From Sphingobacteriaceae bacterium GW460-11-11-14-LB5 (GTDB lineage Bacteria; Bacteroidota; Bacteroidia; Sphingobacteriales; Sphingobacteriaceae): DNA of 64,000 nt. The notes under the pieces were generated by a model, which saw only the letters and a list, made by a program, of their open reading frames with translations, was not told where the DNA came from and ran no database searches. The DNA is taken from positions 2,170,001 to 2,234,000 of the forward strand of contig CP021237.1 of the NCBI GenBank assembly GCA_002151545.1, written 5' to 3'. Shown one piece after another: positions 26,831 through 34,897 of this stretch (its first letter is position 1; each line of letters starts with the position of its first letter). A program made the translations under genes and the position numbers.

Positions 26831-27415
26831 ATGATTGCCAATTTATTGAGAACTGAAACTGCAGAAAACCATAAAACATTAGAATCTTTAATGTTTGTTA
26901 ATGAGATTATGAACAATTCTTTAAGCGTTGATCAGTATAAAAAGCTGTTAACCATTAATTATATTATTCACCAGAAATTAGAGAATACGCTTGCGAATAG
27001 GTTAGATGCAAATATTGCTGAGCAACTGGAAATGAAGGACAGGTTAAAGCTCGCGGCATTAGAACAAGACTTAAATTATTGGAATATAGATAGTTTAACA
27101 TTACCGGGTTTAGATTTTGAATTGTTTGTTCCAGAAAAAAATACTGCTGAAGTTTTAGGCGCACTTTATGTGTTAGAGGGGGCTACATTGGGCGGAAACG
27201 TAATTAAAAGGCATATTTTAGCCAATCCCAATTTTAAAGATCACGAAGATGGCTTAAATTATTACGGCGTTTATGGCGAAGAACTGAGTGCAAAATGGAA
27301 AAAATTTGTCTCCATAATAAACCAGGTGGTTGCTGAGGTGGATTATAATCGCTGTATAAATAGCGCCAACTTAACCTTCAATAACCTGATCAACTTATCT
27401 AAACAACTCAATTAA
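26831..27415 (+). CDS. bphO: Heme oxygenase (biliverdin-producing)
   Basis: The 194-residue all-helical protein opens heme to biliverdin, iron and CO. The proximal heme ligand is probably His14 in ETAENHKTLE, and the distal helix carries LEGATLGGNVI, the motif of bacterial heme oxygenases. Its position 75 bp after the phytochrome-response regulator pair is the classic bphO context, so it is likely to make the phytochrome chromophore. A heme importer cluster lies 1-5 kb downstream on the other strand, so iron release from imported heme is a second possible role. Confidence 0.88.
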   Translation: MIANLLRTETAENHKTLESLMFVNEIMNNSLSVDQYKKLLTINYIIHQKLENTLANRLDANIAEQLEMKDRLKLAALEQDLNYWNIDSLTLPGLDFELFVPEKNTAEVLGALYVLEGATLGGNVIKRHILANPNFKDHEDGLNYYGVYGEELSAKWKKFVSIINQVVAEVDYNRCINSANLTFNNLINLSKQLN

Positions 27416-27597
27416 GTTGCCGGATTTTGATCGTAAAATCTGAAAAAATACCTCTATAATAGTGCCAGGGCATTTTTTTGATTGTGTAAATGTGCAAAAC
27501 TTCTTTCAAATAAATATTTGCTTTCTGTTGTTAATTCAAGGTAAATATGTATTATTGAAAAAATAAATTTTTTAAACCTTAAAAACATCAATTAGCG

Positions 27598-27777
27598 ATG
27601 GAAAAATTCTCAAAAGTTAAAGCTGCTGTTGCTGCTATTGAAGCAGATGTAGAAAAATTTTATAATGCTGGCAATGCAGCTGCTGGTACTCGTGTGCGTA
27701 AAGCAATGCAAGATCTTAAAGTTTTAGCACAAGAAATCCGTGCAGAAGTAACTGACAAGAAAAACTCTGGAAAATAA
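27598..27777 (+). CDS. Histone H1-like (Hc1-type) DNA-binding protein
   Basis: The 59-residue basic protein starts MEKFSKVKAAVAAIEADVEKF and ends DKKNSGK. Its two amphipathic helices around GNAAAGTRVRKAMQDLK are typical of the small Hc1-like proteins that are common in Bacteroidota and resemble the N-terminal part of chlamydial Hc1. It should bind DNA and help to compact the nucleoid. A strong hairpin terminator follows. The 180-bp spacer upstream presumably carries its promoter. Confidence 0.85.
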   Translation: MEKFSKVKAAVAAIEADVEKFYNAGNAAAGTRVRKAMQDLKVLAQEIRAEVTDKKNSGK

Positions 27778-27796
27778 TATTTCGCGAGTAAGAAAC

Positions 27797-27828
27797 AAAA
27801 AGGGTTCTGGTATGCCAGGGCCCTTTTT
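27797..27828 (+). terminator. Terminator of the histone-like gene
   Basis: A 14-bp stem with two G-T pairs (AAAAGGGTTCTGG with CCAGGGCCCTTTT) and a TATG loop ends in a T run. Confidence 0.85.
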
Positions 27829-27910
27829 GCGTTTATGGATGTTAGCCAGTCTTACGAAGTTTAGGGCGCTTTGTTGCTGAGCTTCATTAAGTCTCAGGAA
27901 GCAGCGCAAT

Positions 27911-27982
27911 CGTCGCCCTGCACTTGTTTCAGGGTCTTAATGAGGTATCATATAGATACTGAAATAAATTCAGCCTGACGCC
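27911..27982. repeat. REP-type inverted pair
   Basis: A forward unit (CGTCGCCCTGCACTTGTTTC then AGGGTCTT, 27911-27938) and a reverse unit ending GCCTGACGCC near 27982 form a degenerate copy of the GTCATCCTGAA element. It lies between the convergent ends of the histone-like gene and the heme-cluster operon. Confidence 0.6.
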
Positions 27983-28006
27983 AATAAACGCATTATCCCT
28001 ATAAAA

Positions 28007-28036
28007 GATAAAGCTCCCCATCGCGGAGAGCCTTTA
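28007..28036 (-). terminator. Terminator of the heme-uptake operon
   Basis: On the minus strand GCTCTCC pairs with GGGGAGC (one G-T pair) around GCGAT, followed by TTTATCTTTTAT. It is 55 bp past the stop of the last gene in the operon. Confidence 0.6.
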
Positions 28037-28091
28037 TCCAACTAACAAAACATATTTTTTATTTATTATCCTATCAGAAATAAACGATAAT

Positions 28092-29159
28092 TTATTTCCA
28101 AGTAGGTGTAACAGTCAAATTACTACCAGCATTAGAAGTTAAACCTGCTGCTACAATTGTATCTATATAGGGAATGAAAAACTCATAGTCACTATTTATC
28201 GGAGTATTTTGTGGATCTTCTGCTCCAAAAATTAATGCTCTAAATCTAATATTGGGATCCGGATGATCTAGAATTATCTTTATCTTATTACCTATCAGCA
28301 GTCCATTGCTATCAAATACTTCCGTTTTGGTTACGGTATATGTATTTGGTGTTGCTGTTGGACTTGGCGGAACTATAATTTCATTACTATAGCTACGAGC
28401 TCCCGATCTCGTAATTATGACCCTCCTGTAGGTTCCACCGTTAGTATTTGCCATTATGCCAGTAATATATCCACCATTTACTTCATTACCTGAGATAATA
28501 TAACCATTTGTTAATGCTGTTTCGAAAATTCCACTGGCATTTTTAATTTCATATGATTCACTATAATATTCATTTGGAGTTATATTGGGTTTTGAACCAA
28601 CAGTACTAGGGTAGTTTACACCGTTATTATAAAGACTAATTATGTTATTTGTAATTGTAACAACAACTGGTGGAGGTACTATGTAAATACTATATCGAAC
28701 TGAAGAGTAACTTACACGATTTATATTTTGGTTGTCTGTAAATTCAAATCTGATAACTAATTTACCATTACTCTTAGCTGCTGGCAGTGAAGCCTCTATG
28801 TCTTTTAAAGTGGCAAAGTCATCCTTATAATTTGAAGATGTTATACTTGTTTCTTTTAGTAAAACACTGGAAGGGTCATCTGGAATATTGGAATCACTAC
28901 TTTGGTTCTCAGTATAATATAACGATATCTTACAGTTACCTGAAACAAATCCACCAGAAGAGGCTACAACTCTTTTTGTAACAATTGTAAATTTAAATGG
29001 AGTAGCGACGGCAGCATTAGGTACCTTAAGCGCATTACTGCTTTGGAGATAATCATGTCCTATTTGAAACGTTTGCAAAGTAATCTGTGCTTTTGATGTT
29101 AGCGCTAACACTATGAAAGCTAACACAAAAAAAATCTGCTTTTTCATTTTACTTTTCAT
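28092..29159 (-). CDS. Secreted protein of unknown function, last gene of heme operon
   Basis: About 355 residues with a Sec signal (KKQIFFVLAFIVLALTSKAQ). I start at the ATG that overlaps the stop codon of the preceding lipoprotein gene; the ATG four codons later is equally possible, and the longer frame upstream is not credible because it overlaps that gene. The mature part is rich in Thr, Ser, Asn and Tyr with predicted beta-strands and two PPP/PPSP-type linkers (IVPPPVVV, VPPSPTATP), suggesting two or three Ig-like domains. There is no known motif. The operon position suggests a surface or extracellular accessory to heme uptake; this is inference. Confidence 0.7.
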   Translation of the reverse strand: MKSKMKKQIFFVLAFIVLALTSKAQITLQTFQIGHDYLQSSNALKVPNAAVATPFKFTIVTKRVVASSGGFVSGNCKISLYYTENQSSDSNIPDDPSSVLLKETSITSSNYKDDFATLKDIEASLPAAKSNGKLVIRFEFTDNQNINRVSYSSVRYSIYIVPPPVVVTITNNIISLYNNGVNYPSTVGSKPNITPNEYYSESYEIKNASGIFETALTNGYIISGNEVNGGYITGIMANTNGGTYRRVIITRSGARSYSNEIIVPPSPTATPNTYTVTKTEVFDSNGLLIGNKIKIILDHPDPNIRFRALIFGAEDPQNTPINSDYEFFIPYIDTIVAAGLTSNAGSNLTVTPTWK

Positions 29160-29460
29160 AATTAGCTTTGTATTCATTTGCACTTTCGTGTTCCGATTGC
29201 GCATCGGCCAAACTTTTGTGGAACCATCCGTAAACAACAAATTCTTGTTTTTTTTCATCAAATACAATTTGATCCTTTGGAGCGCCTGTGGTTACAGATA
29301 GATATTGAAGAAGTTTAGAAAATTCATTTTCAGAGAGTTTTGTTGTCTGAATAACAGGTTCAATTTTCGTTTCATCCTTTTTGCATCCTGCAAAAGCTAT
29401 GCTGATTAATAAGGCAGCGGTTCCCACTTGTTTAATGGGCAATTTTAATTTAGATTTCAT
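29149..29460 (-). CDS. Small lipoprotein in heme operon
   Basis: A 103-residue protein with a lipoprotein signal (LLISIAFAGC) and a charged mature region (KKDETKIEPV, then LSENEFSKLLQYLSVTTGAP). I do not recognise the family. It lies 37 bp downstream of hmuY and overlaps the start of the next gene, so it is co-transcribed. It may be a periplasm- or surface-anchored partner of HmuY; that is inferred from position only. Confidence 0.7.
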   Translation of the reverse strand: MKSKLKLPIKQVGTAALLISIAFAGCKKDETKIEPVIQTTKLSENEFSKLLQYLSVTTGAPKDQIVFDEKKQEFVVYGWFHKSLADAQSEHESANEYKANYEK

Positions 29461-29497
29461 AGATAGATTATTATTTATTATTTAACTTATTTTCATT

Positions 29498-30583
29498 TTA
29501 TCCCTTTTTTATCAGTTTATATTCGATTACGGGTTTACCACGTGTACCTGCATCTCCAGCACCCATTGAAATAAATTTCAATTTATATACATTACCAGCT
29601 GTATCTTTAATCAAATAAAAAACCTTTGTGTTAACACCAGTAGCAGGTTGTGTACTTCTCCATCCTGAACCAATTGCATCCCTATTCGTTAAGAATGTTT
29701 CTCCAGCAATGTTTGATTCAGAAAATGACGCATAAGTTTTTGTATCTGTAATCGTAACAATTGCAGCAGATGTGCCTCCTAAATTATTAATGAAAACTAA
29801 ATCAGAAAATGCATATGGTAAATAAATTGTATTACCGTTTACATCTTTTGATGTTGTCCAATACATGCTATAGCCCCAAACAAGATCCCAACTCGCTTTA
29901 GCAGGTTCAGCAGTAACAGCTGCTCCATTTACTAAGGAAGCAAATTGAAAATTAGCATCAGTATTTTTAGTAATATCTAATGTTTTAAAAGTAGTTTCAG
30001 CTATTTTAGCATATTGTAAAGTGTAGCCGGTGGTGCCTATTCTAATTACTCTGATTTTATAAAGTTCTTCATTAGCTAATACTGTTCCTGATCCACCTTT
30101 TCTGTTAATAATGTAAACTTTATTTTCAGCCTCAGTTGCAGATATAGCTGCAATAGCAGTTCTATTAGTGATATTTGCCTCTCTAGCATCATCAACTAAC
30201 GTTAAATTGCCCTGACCTTGACCAACTTTTAACGCGTTTGGATCAAAATCAGCACTCGTTACAGAATTTAAATCTGTTTTATCCTTTAATAGTAAAGCCG
30301 AAGCACCGTTGGTTGAATTTAAGATTACTTTAAAATCCGCACCAGAATAAAATCCTAAATCCCAGCTATCTCTTGCCAGTGAAGTTTGTTTATCTGTACT
30401 AAAATCTACATAAACACTATTTCCTGCAGCACTTCCAGCTTCAGCAGCAATTAGTCCATTTAATGTTAAAGTACTTCCATCAGATGGTGGAACTACAACA
30501 ATAGGTTCGTCTGTATTTTTTTTACAGGCTGTAAATGTTACTGCTAAAAAAGCAACAGCAATTATTGAGTTAAATTTATTCAT
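29498..30583 (-). CDS. hmuY: HmuY-family heme-binding lipoprotein
   Basis: The 361-residue lipoprotein (VTFTAC, Cys20, then KK) has the HmuY fold signature: VYVDFSTDKQTSLARDSWDLGFYSG near residues 60-85 and a second SWDLVWGYSMYW motif near 230. HmuY proteins hold heme outside the outer membrane and pass it to the TonB-dependent receptor, here encoded 24 bp upstream. The heme-ligand residues of the Porphyromonas protein (two His) are not obvious here; many homologues use other ligands such as Met. It is the second gene of the operon. Confidence 0.88.
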   Translation of the reverse strand: MNKFNSIIAVAFLAVTFTACKKNTDEPIVVVPPSDGSTLTLNGLIAAEAGSAAGNSVYVDFSTDKQTSLARDSWDLGFYSGADFKVILNSTNGASALLLKDKTDLNSVTSADFDPNALKVGQGQGNLTLVDDAREANITNRTAIAAISATEAENKVYIINRKGGSGTVLANEELYKIRVIRIGTTGYTLQYAKIAETTFKTLDITKNTDANFQFASLVNGAAVTAEPAKASWDLVWGYSMYWTTSKDVNGNTIYLPYAFSDLVFINNLGGTSAAIVTITDTKTYASFSESNIAGETFLTNRDAIGSGWRSTQPATGVNTKVFYLIKDTAGNVYKLKFISMGAGDAGTRGKPVIEYKLIKKG

Positions 30584-30607
30584 GTTATTGTGATTATATT
30601 GTTTTTA

Positions 30608-32671
30608 TTAGAGTTTATACCAGTTATAACTTAGTCCTAATACGTAAGATCGACCATAACTATAAGCCACAGCTGCCCCACCTGTACTGTGTGCGCCAGC
30701 ATTGGCGGTTGAACTATTGGTGAGTTGTGTAACATTAAATAGATTTTTAATCCCCGCATTAATGTCTAAAGATTTGAACAGATTTTTGTTTAGCATTAAA
30801 TCAGCTGTATGAAAATCGCCAATCTTTACCAGTACTGCAGTATTGTTGGTGGCAAGCTGATAACTAGGTAAACTGCCCGTATACTTGTAAAAAAAGCTAA
30901 TGCTTCCATTTACATTCGGAAAAGTATAGGTAATGTTCGAATTTACCTCTGTAGCCCAGGCAAATTCTGGAGCTGTTATATCTTTGTCTTCGAGAAGATC
31001 ATTATACCGTCCGATATACGACAACCCAAGCGTAGCCTGAAGATTTTTAAAGATTAATATGTTTTCTAAAGTTCCACCAGTTGTTTTGTATTTTGATACA
31101 TTTATGGGTGTAGTGATCGATGTGTTTGCAGGAGAAATACCAAACTCGATACGATTTTTAAATAAATTGTAAAAACCTGATAGGGTAGAGCGAAATTGAA
31201 AATCCTTTCCTTGTATGCCTGCCCAAGCCAAGGAAGCATTAAAACTGTTAGATTCTTCAGCCTTTAAATTTGGATTACCAAATATGGTATGGCTGGCATC
31301 TACAAAATCATAAAACAATTCTCTAAGTGCGGGGGAGCGGAAACCTCTGGCGTAGGCCAAGCGAAAATCCAAATCTTTAGTCAAAGTAAATTTAGTATTT
31401 AAAGAAGGAATAACAGGAGGGGCATCGTAAACCGAATTTTTGATAAATCTTAATCCTGGTCTAATGTTTATACCTGCTGAGAGTTTTATTTCAGCAGAAA
31501 GAAAGGCGGCATAATCATTAATTACAGGCGATCCGCTAATCCTTTGTCCACTGGCTGCATCTCTATTATACTCAATACCAGGTTGGAAAGAAACAAATTG
31601 GTTTAGGATATAAATTGCCGTAGCCCTGAATATTGTAGAATTGAATTTAGCTACATCCTGTTCACCTAGGCCTGGTGAAAGTTCCTCAGTATTATTACTA
31701 AAATCATGAATAACCGTTCTGGTGGCTCGATCAAGTTTTGTAAAACCGGCAATGGCAGATAGTTGCAGTTTATTGCTAAATTTATATTCCGATTGAAGCT
31801 GTTGGGCATATCTGTGTGTAGTGTAGGTTTGTAATATTCCCTTGTAATTGTTTGGATTTAGTCCGTTCCTTACAAAAATATCCTCTTTTAATCCATCCAA
31901 ACGGTACCAGATATTAAAATTATTATTTCGATAGCCTATTTTGGTATTGCCTAAAAATTGTTCTTTGGGTTTCCAGCGAGATAGAATACTATTAACTTCA
32001 GCTATGGTGGCTGTTTTACTTGCTAAATTCCAGCCACCAAACTCGTTATGCGATGCACCAAGCAACACACTCCAGCCTTTTTTCTGCCAGCTAACGCTTA
32101 AGTTCTGGTTATGCTGACCTGCGCCATTGAGTAAGTTATACTCATTCCCAGCTGTTTCTTCCTGTACACGTGCATTAACACTTAACAATTGCTTTCCTGG
32201 ATTTTTGGTTATGATATTAATTACCCCTGCAAGTGCATCGGTGCCATACACAACAGACATCGGACCTTCAACAATTTCTACCCTTTCAATGGTGTTAATG
32301 TCAATTTGATTTAAACTTTCGCGGGCATCAGATCGGTCAACCATCGGTACACCATCCAGTAAAATTTTAATATTTCGGCCTGTCATTCCCATTAAAGAAA
32401 CATCGGTTGTGCCTAAGGTTAAATCGTTGCTAAAGCGAAAACCGAGTTCGGTATTCAAAACTTGCTGCACATTGGTTGCTGCTCTTAACTTAATCCGCGC
32501 TGCACTTATTGTTTTTACATTGTATACCGAATTCCGCAAAGTTTGCGGTCCATATTGCCCTGTAATCACCACATCTTTTAAATCATTTGCCTTTGTAGTA
32601 TCAACTTTAATTTCTTGAGCCACAGTAACAAATCCACAAAGCGATAAGGCAATTGATAAATATATCTTCAT
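30608..32671 (-). CDS. TonB-dependent heme receptor (HmuR-like)
   Basis: The 687-residue outer-membrane receptor has a signal peptide (ending VTVAQ), a plug domain (VVITGQYGPQTLRNSVYNVK, then VEIVEGPMSVVYGTDALAG) and a 22-strand barrel ending in aromatic WYKL. The heme-receptor boxes FRSP (about 443) and NPNL (about 465) are present with a His between them (ASHTIFG), as in HmuR, HemR and HasR. There is no SusC-type carboxypeptidase-like N-terminal domain. It leads a four-gene operon with hmuY. The divergent AraC regulator and two phased repeats in the 189-bp spacer suggest iron- or heme-responsive control. Confidence 0.92.
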   Translation of the reverse strand: MKIYLSIALSLCGFVTVAQEIKVDTTKANDLKDVVITGQYGPQTLRNSVYNVKTISAARIKLRAATNVQQVLNTELGFRFSNDLTLGTTDVSLMGMTGRNIKILLDGVPMVDRSDARESLNQIDINTIERVEIVEGPMSVVYGTDALAGVINIITKNPGKQLLSVNARVQEETAGNEYNLLNGAGQHNQNLSVSWQKKGWSVLLGASHNEFGGWNLASKTATIAEVNSILSRWKPKEQFLGNTKIGYRNNNFNIWYRLDGLKEDIFVRNGLNPNNYKGILQTYTTHRYAQQLQSEYKFSNKLQLSAIAGFTKLDRATRTVIHDFSNNTEELSPGLGEQDVAKFNSTIFRATAIYILNQFVSFQPGIEYNRDAASGQRISGSPVINDYAAFLSAEIKLSAGINIRPGLRFIKNSVYDAPPVIPSLNTKFTLTKDLDFRLAYARGFRSPALRELFYDFVDASHTIFGNPNLKAEESNSFNASLAWAGIQGKDFQFRSTLSGFYNLFKNRIEFGISPANTSITTPINVSKYKTTGGTLENILIFKNLQATLGLSYIGRYNDLLEDKDITAPEFAWATEVNSNITYTFPNVNGSISFFYKYTGSLPSYQLATNNTAVLVKIGDFHTADLMLNKNLFKSLDINAGIKNLFNVTQLTNSSTANAGAHSTGGAAVAYSYGRSYVLGLSYNWYKL

Positions 32672-32733
32672 TTATTTAGACTAATTATAAATAATTGTGC
32701 AAATTTGTAGATAATCACAAAAAGCAGATAACG

Positions 32734-32764
32734 TTAAACGGATAATTAATACCGTAAAACGGAT
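32734..32764. promoter_or_regulatory. Two direct repeats 21 bp apart in the hmuR-araC spacer
   Basis: AAACGGAT occurs at 32736-32743 and 32757-32764, exactly 21 bp (two helical turns) apart on one face of the DNA. That geometry is typical of AraC-family half-sites. They lie 65-93 bp upstream of the receptor gene, in a good place for activation by the divergent AraC protein. Confidence 0.5.
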
Positions 32765-32781
32765 TAAATGAATATGGGACC

Positions 32782-32826
32782 ATCATGATTTTCCGATCAC
32801 AGTATTAGGATGTATGAAATCATGAT
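32782..32826. promoter_or_regulatory. 10-bp inverted repeat upstream of araC
   Basis: ATCATGATTT (32782-32791) and its exact reverse complement AAATCATGAT (32817-32826) are separated by 25 bp, ending 34 bp before the AraC start. The half ATCATGAT is itself palindromic. It could be two sites for a dimeric repressor or part of the regulator's leader. Confidence 0.45.
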
Positions 32827-32860
32827 AGCCTTATCACATTTTAAGAAACAGTATAAATAG

Positions 32861-33793
32861 ATGGAAATTAAACTCTCAACCTGTCCAAAAGGAGATATTA
32901 TTTATAAAAATACCTATCCTGATAACTTTGATAGCTTTAAGGATATAGATGAGACGACTGTAGCGTTGGAAAGAAATGATGTAAAATACCACATAAAGGA
33001 GCAGTGGTTTAGAGGAATCCACATTAGCCTTATTGAGGTCCATCCTCATCAGGAAGAAAATTTTCACTTTGAATCTTCTCAGCCACATATTGGCTTTCTG
33101 TTTTGTCTGAGCGGTTCAGTCAATTATGGTTATGATCAACAAGATGATTTTTTATCACTGAATAAAGAGGAGCAGGATTTTAATATAGGAAGTGTTAATG
33201 CAATCAGATTTAATATAACAGCGAAAACCAGGTTCCTTTATATACAACTCACTGAACAATATTTTTTTCAGGTCACAGGTGGAAAGTCTACTATGGATAC
33301 CAAAACTGCCATCCAAAAACCCATTAGCACTGAAATCGGCTTGATACTGCAGCAAATTATTTACCCTAAGCACGAGGGGAGGATAAAGCGCCTGTTTCTG
33401 GAAGCCCGGATATTTGAATTGATTATTGCCTATTTTAATCAAAAACCGGAAAAACAGACCCTCATTTTAAAAAAGGAAGATGTAGAAAAAATTCTCCTGG
33501 CCAAACAGTTGGTCGAGTACGATTTACAGCATCCGAATTCGTTAATGGAGCTGTCGCGCAAGGTTGGTATTAACGATTATAAGCTTAAAAGAGGTTTTAA
33601 GGAATTAATAGGTCATACTGTATTTGGTTATCTCTATAAAATCAGGATGGAAAAGGCCCATTATTTTCTTTCTAAGGAAAAGAAAACGGTTAATGAGGTT
33701 GCTTTTCTTGTCGGTTATAAAAACGCACAACATTTTATCACTGCTTTTAAAAAACAGTACCATATTTTACCGGGAAGTTTAAACAAAAGCTAG
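32861..33793 (+). CDS. AraC-family regulator (PchR-like) of heme uptake
   Basis: The 310-residue regulator has an N-terminal cupin-like sensing domain (about 1-190) and a C-terminal double helix-turn-helix (about 210-305). The pattern LMELSRKVGINDYKLKRGF, then VNEVAFLVGYKNAQHFITAF, ending in KQYHILPGS, is typical of PchR-type activators controlling siderophore and heme receptors. It is divergent from the TonB receptor with 189 bp between starts. The inference is that it activates the hmu operon when heme or iron-chelate is available. Its 3' end faces the LacI gene, with a CAAACGTTTG palindrome between them. Confidence 0.88.
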   Translation: MEIKLSTCPKGDIIYKNTYPDNFDSFKDIDETTVALERNDVKYHIKEQWFRGIHISLIEVHPHQEENFHFESSQPHIGFLFCLSGSVNYGYDQQDDFLSLNKEEQDFNIGSVNAIRFNITAKTRFLYIQLTEQYFFQVTGGKSTMDTKTAIQKPISTEIGLILQQIIYPKHEGRIKRLFLEARIFELIIAYFNQKPEKQTLILKKEDVEKILLAKQLVEYDLQHPNSLMELSRKVGINDYKLKRGFKELIGHTVFGYLYKIRMEKAHYFLSKEKKTVNEVAFLVGYKNAQHFITAFKKQYHILPGSLNKS

Positions 33794-33802
33794 AAATTTA
33801 GC

Positions 33803-33814
33803 GCAAACGTTTGT
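33803..33814. promoter_or_regulatory. LacI-type palindrome between convergent araC and lacI ends
   Basis: CAAACGTTTG at 33804-33813, with 5' GCG as in the transporter site, lies between the araC stop (33793) and the LacI-gene stop (33815). No promoter is expected here. It may be an auxiliary operator for looping with the site 1.08 kb away at 34886. Confidence 0.5.
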
Positions 33815-34831
33815 TTATTCTTTTACCTCGTTCACAATCAAATCAGACTCTACAATGGTGTTGTAATACGCCTGGTTCTCAGAATTAGGGCTATGAATAA
33901 GGTCTAACAGAATATTTGCGGCTTTTTGTCCCTGTAAATAGGGGTATTGCTCTACTGAAGCTACAGGCGAATTATCCAGGTAGCTGATAATCGGCAGATT
34001 TGCATAACTCACCACGTCAAAATCATTGATTACATTCAGTTTTTTGAAATATTTAATCAGGAAAAGCGCGACATAATCGTTAAAGGCTACAATTGCGGTA
34101 GGTTTACGCTTATGATTTAGAAATTGCTCAGCAGCGTCGATAGTGCCTTCCTCAGTTAAATCACAGTTCACCACCAGCGATGGATCAAATTTTAAGCGGT
34201 TAAAAGTAATGGCCTGCATATAGCCATCTTTACGTTCCTCACTCGCATATAAAGTACTTGGGCCATTAATCATGCCAATGCTTCTGTGTCCTTTTTTCAA
34301 AAGATAGTTCACAGCCTTAACGGTTGCACTCTCCAGGCTGCAAGCTACATAATGTACGTTTTTAAAAGGAGGAATCCGATCAAAAAATACGACAGGTATA
34401 TTGAATGAATTGAGTTTCTCGAAATGATCAAACTTTGAAGTGTCTTTACTGATGGATACCAATAAACCATCAACGCGTTGATTTTTCATTTTTTCAACGA
34501 GCTTTACTTCCTGCTCATAGTTATCGTGCGACTGGGCAAAAATAACTGTATAGTTTTTTTTAATGGCTTCGTCTTCAATTGCAGAAATGGCTATGGAGAA
34601 AAAGTGTTCTGATAGTTCAGGTAAAATTACGCCAATAGTATATGTTTTTCCTTTTTGAAAAAGAATTGCCGCATTATTAGGCTCATAGTTTAGAGACTTT
34701 GCCAGCTGCTTAATTTTCTCCCTCGTTACCGCTCCAATGCTCGGATGATCGTGCAATCCCCTGGAAACACTGGATGGAGAAATGTTTAAGATTCTGGCTA
34801 TTTCTTTGATGGTTGTTGGTTTCGACTGCAT
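33815..34831 (-). CDS. LacI-family transcriptional regulator
   Basis: The 338-residue repressor has the LacI helix-turn-helix at residues 5-25 (TIKEIARILNISPSSVSRGL), a hinge helix (YEPNNAAILFQKGKT) and a two-lobed periplasmic-binding-protein core. Contacts typical of sugar-binding LacI proteins are seen (FDRIPPF, GPSTLYASEERKDGY, AFNDYVALF). It is monocistronic. CAAACGTTTG palindromes lie 55 bp upstream of its start and 1 bp past its stop, suggesting autoregulation with looping. The same decamer controls the transporter at 1657, its likely target. The effector sugar is unknown. Confidence 0.92.
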   Translation of the reverse strand: MQSKPTTIKEIARILNISPSSVSRGLHDHPSIGAVTREKIKQLAKSLNYEPNNAAILFQKGKTYTIGVILPELSEHFFSIAISAIEDEAIKKNYTVIFAQSHDNYEQEVKLVEKMKNQRVDGLLVSISKDTSKFDHFEKLNSFNIPVVFFDRIPPFKNVHYVACSLESATVKAVNYLLKKGHRSIGMINGPSTLYASEERKDGYMQAITFNRLKFDPSLVVNCDLTEEGTIDAAEQFLNHKRKPTAIVAFNDYVALFLIKYFKKLNVINDFDVVSYANLPIISYLDNSPVASVEQYPYLQGQKAANILLDLIHSPNSENQAYYNTIVESDLIVNEVKE

Positions 34832-34884
34832 TCTGAGTGCTAAACTACATTAAATTTCTTCAATATGTAATAATACAAAATTAA

Positions 34885-34897
34885 TCAAACGTTTGCG
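34885..34897. promoter_or_regulatory. LacI-type operator at the LacI gene promoter
   Basis: CAAACGTTTG at 34886-34895 (TCAAACGTTTGC in context) is 55 bp upstream of the minus-strand LacI ATG. It is identical to the palindromes at 1582 and 33804. This supports negative autoregulation. Confidence 0.65.

Noticed and set aside
29060..29075. GAAACGTTTGC inside the secreted-protein gene
   Set aside because: It resembles the LacI palindrome but lies within coding sequence and has a mismatch, so it is more likely codon-driven.
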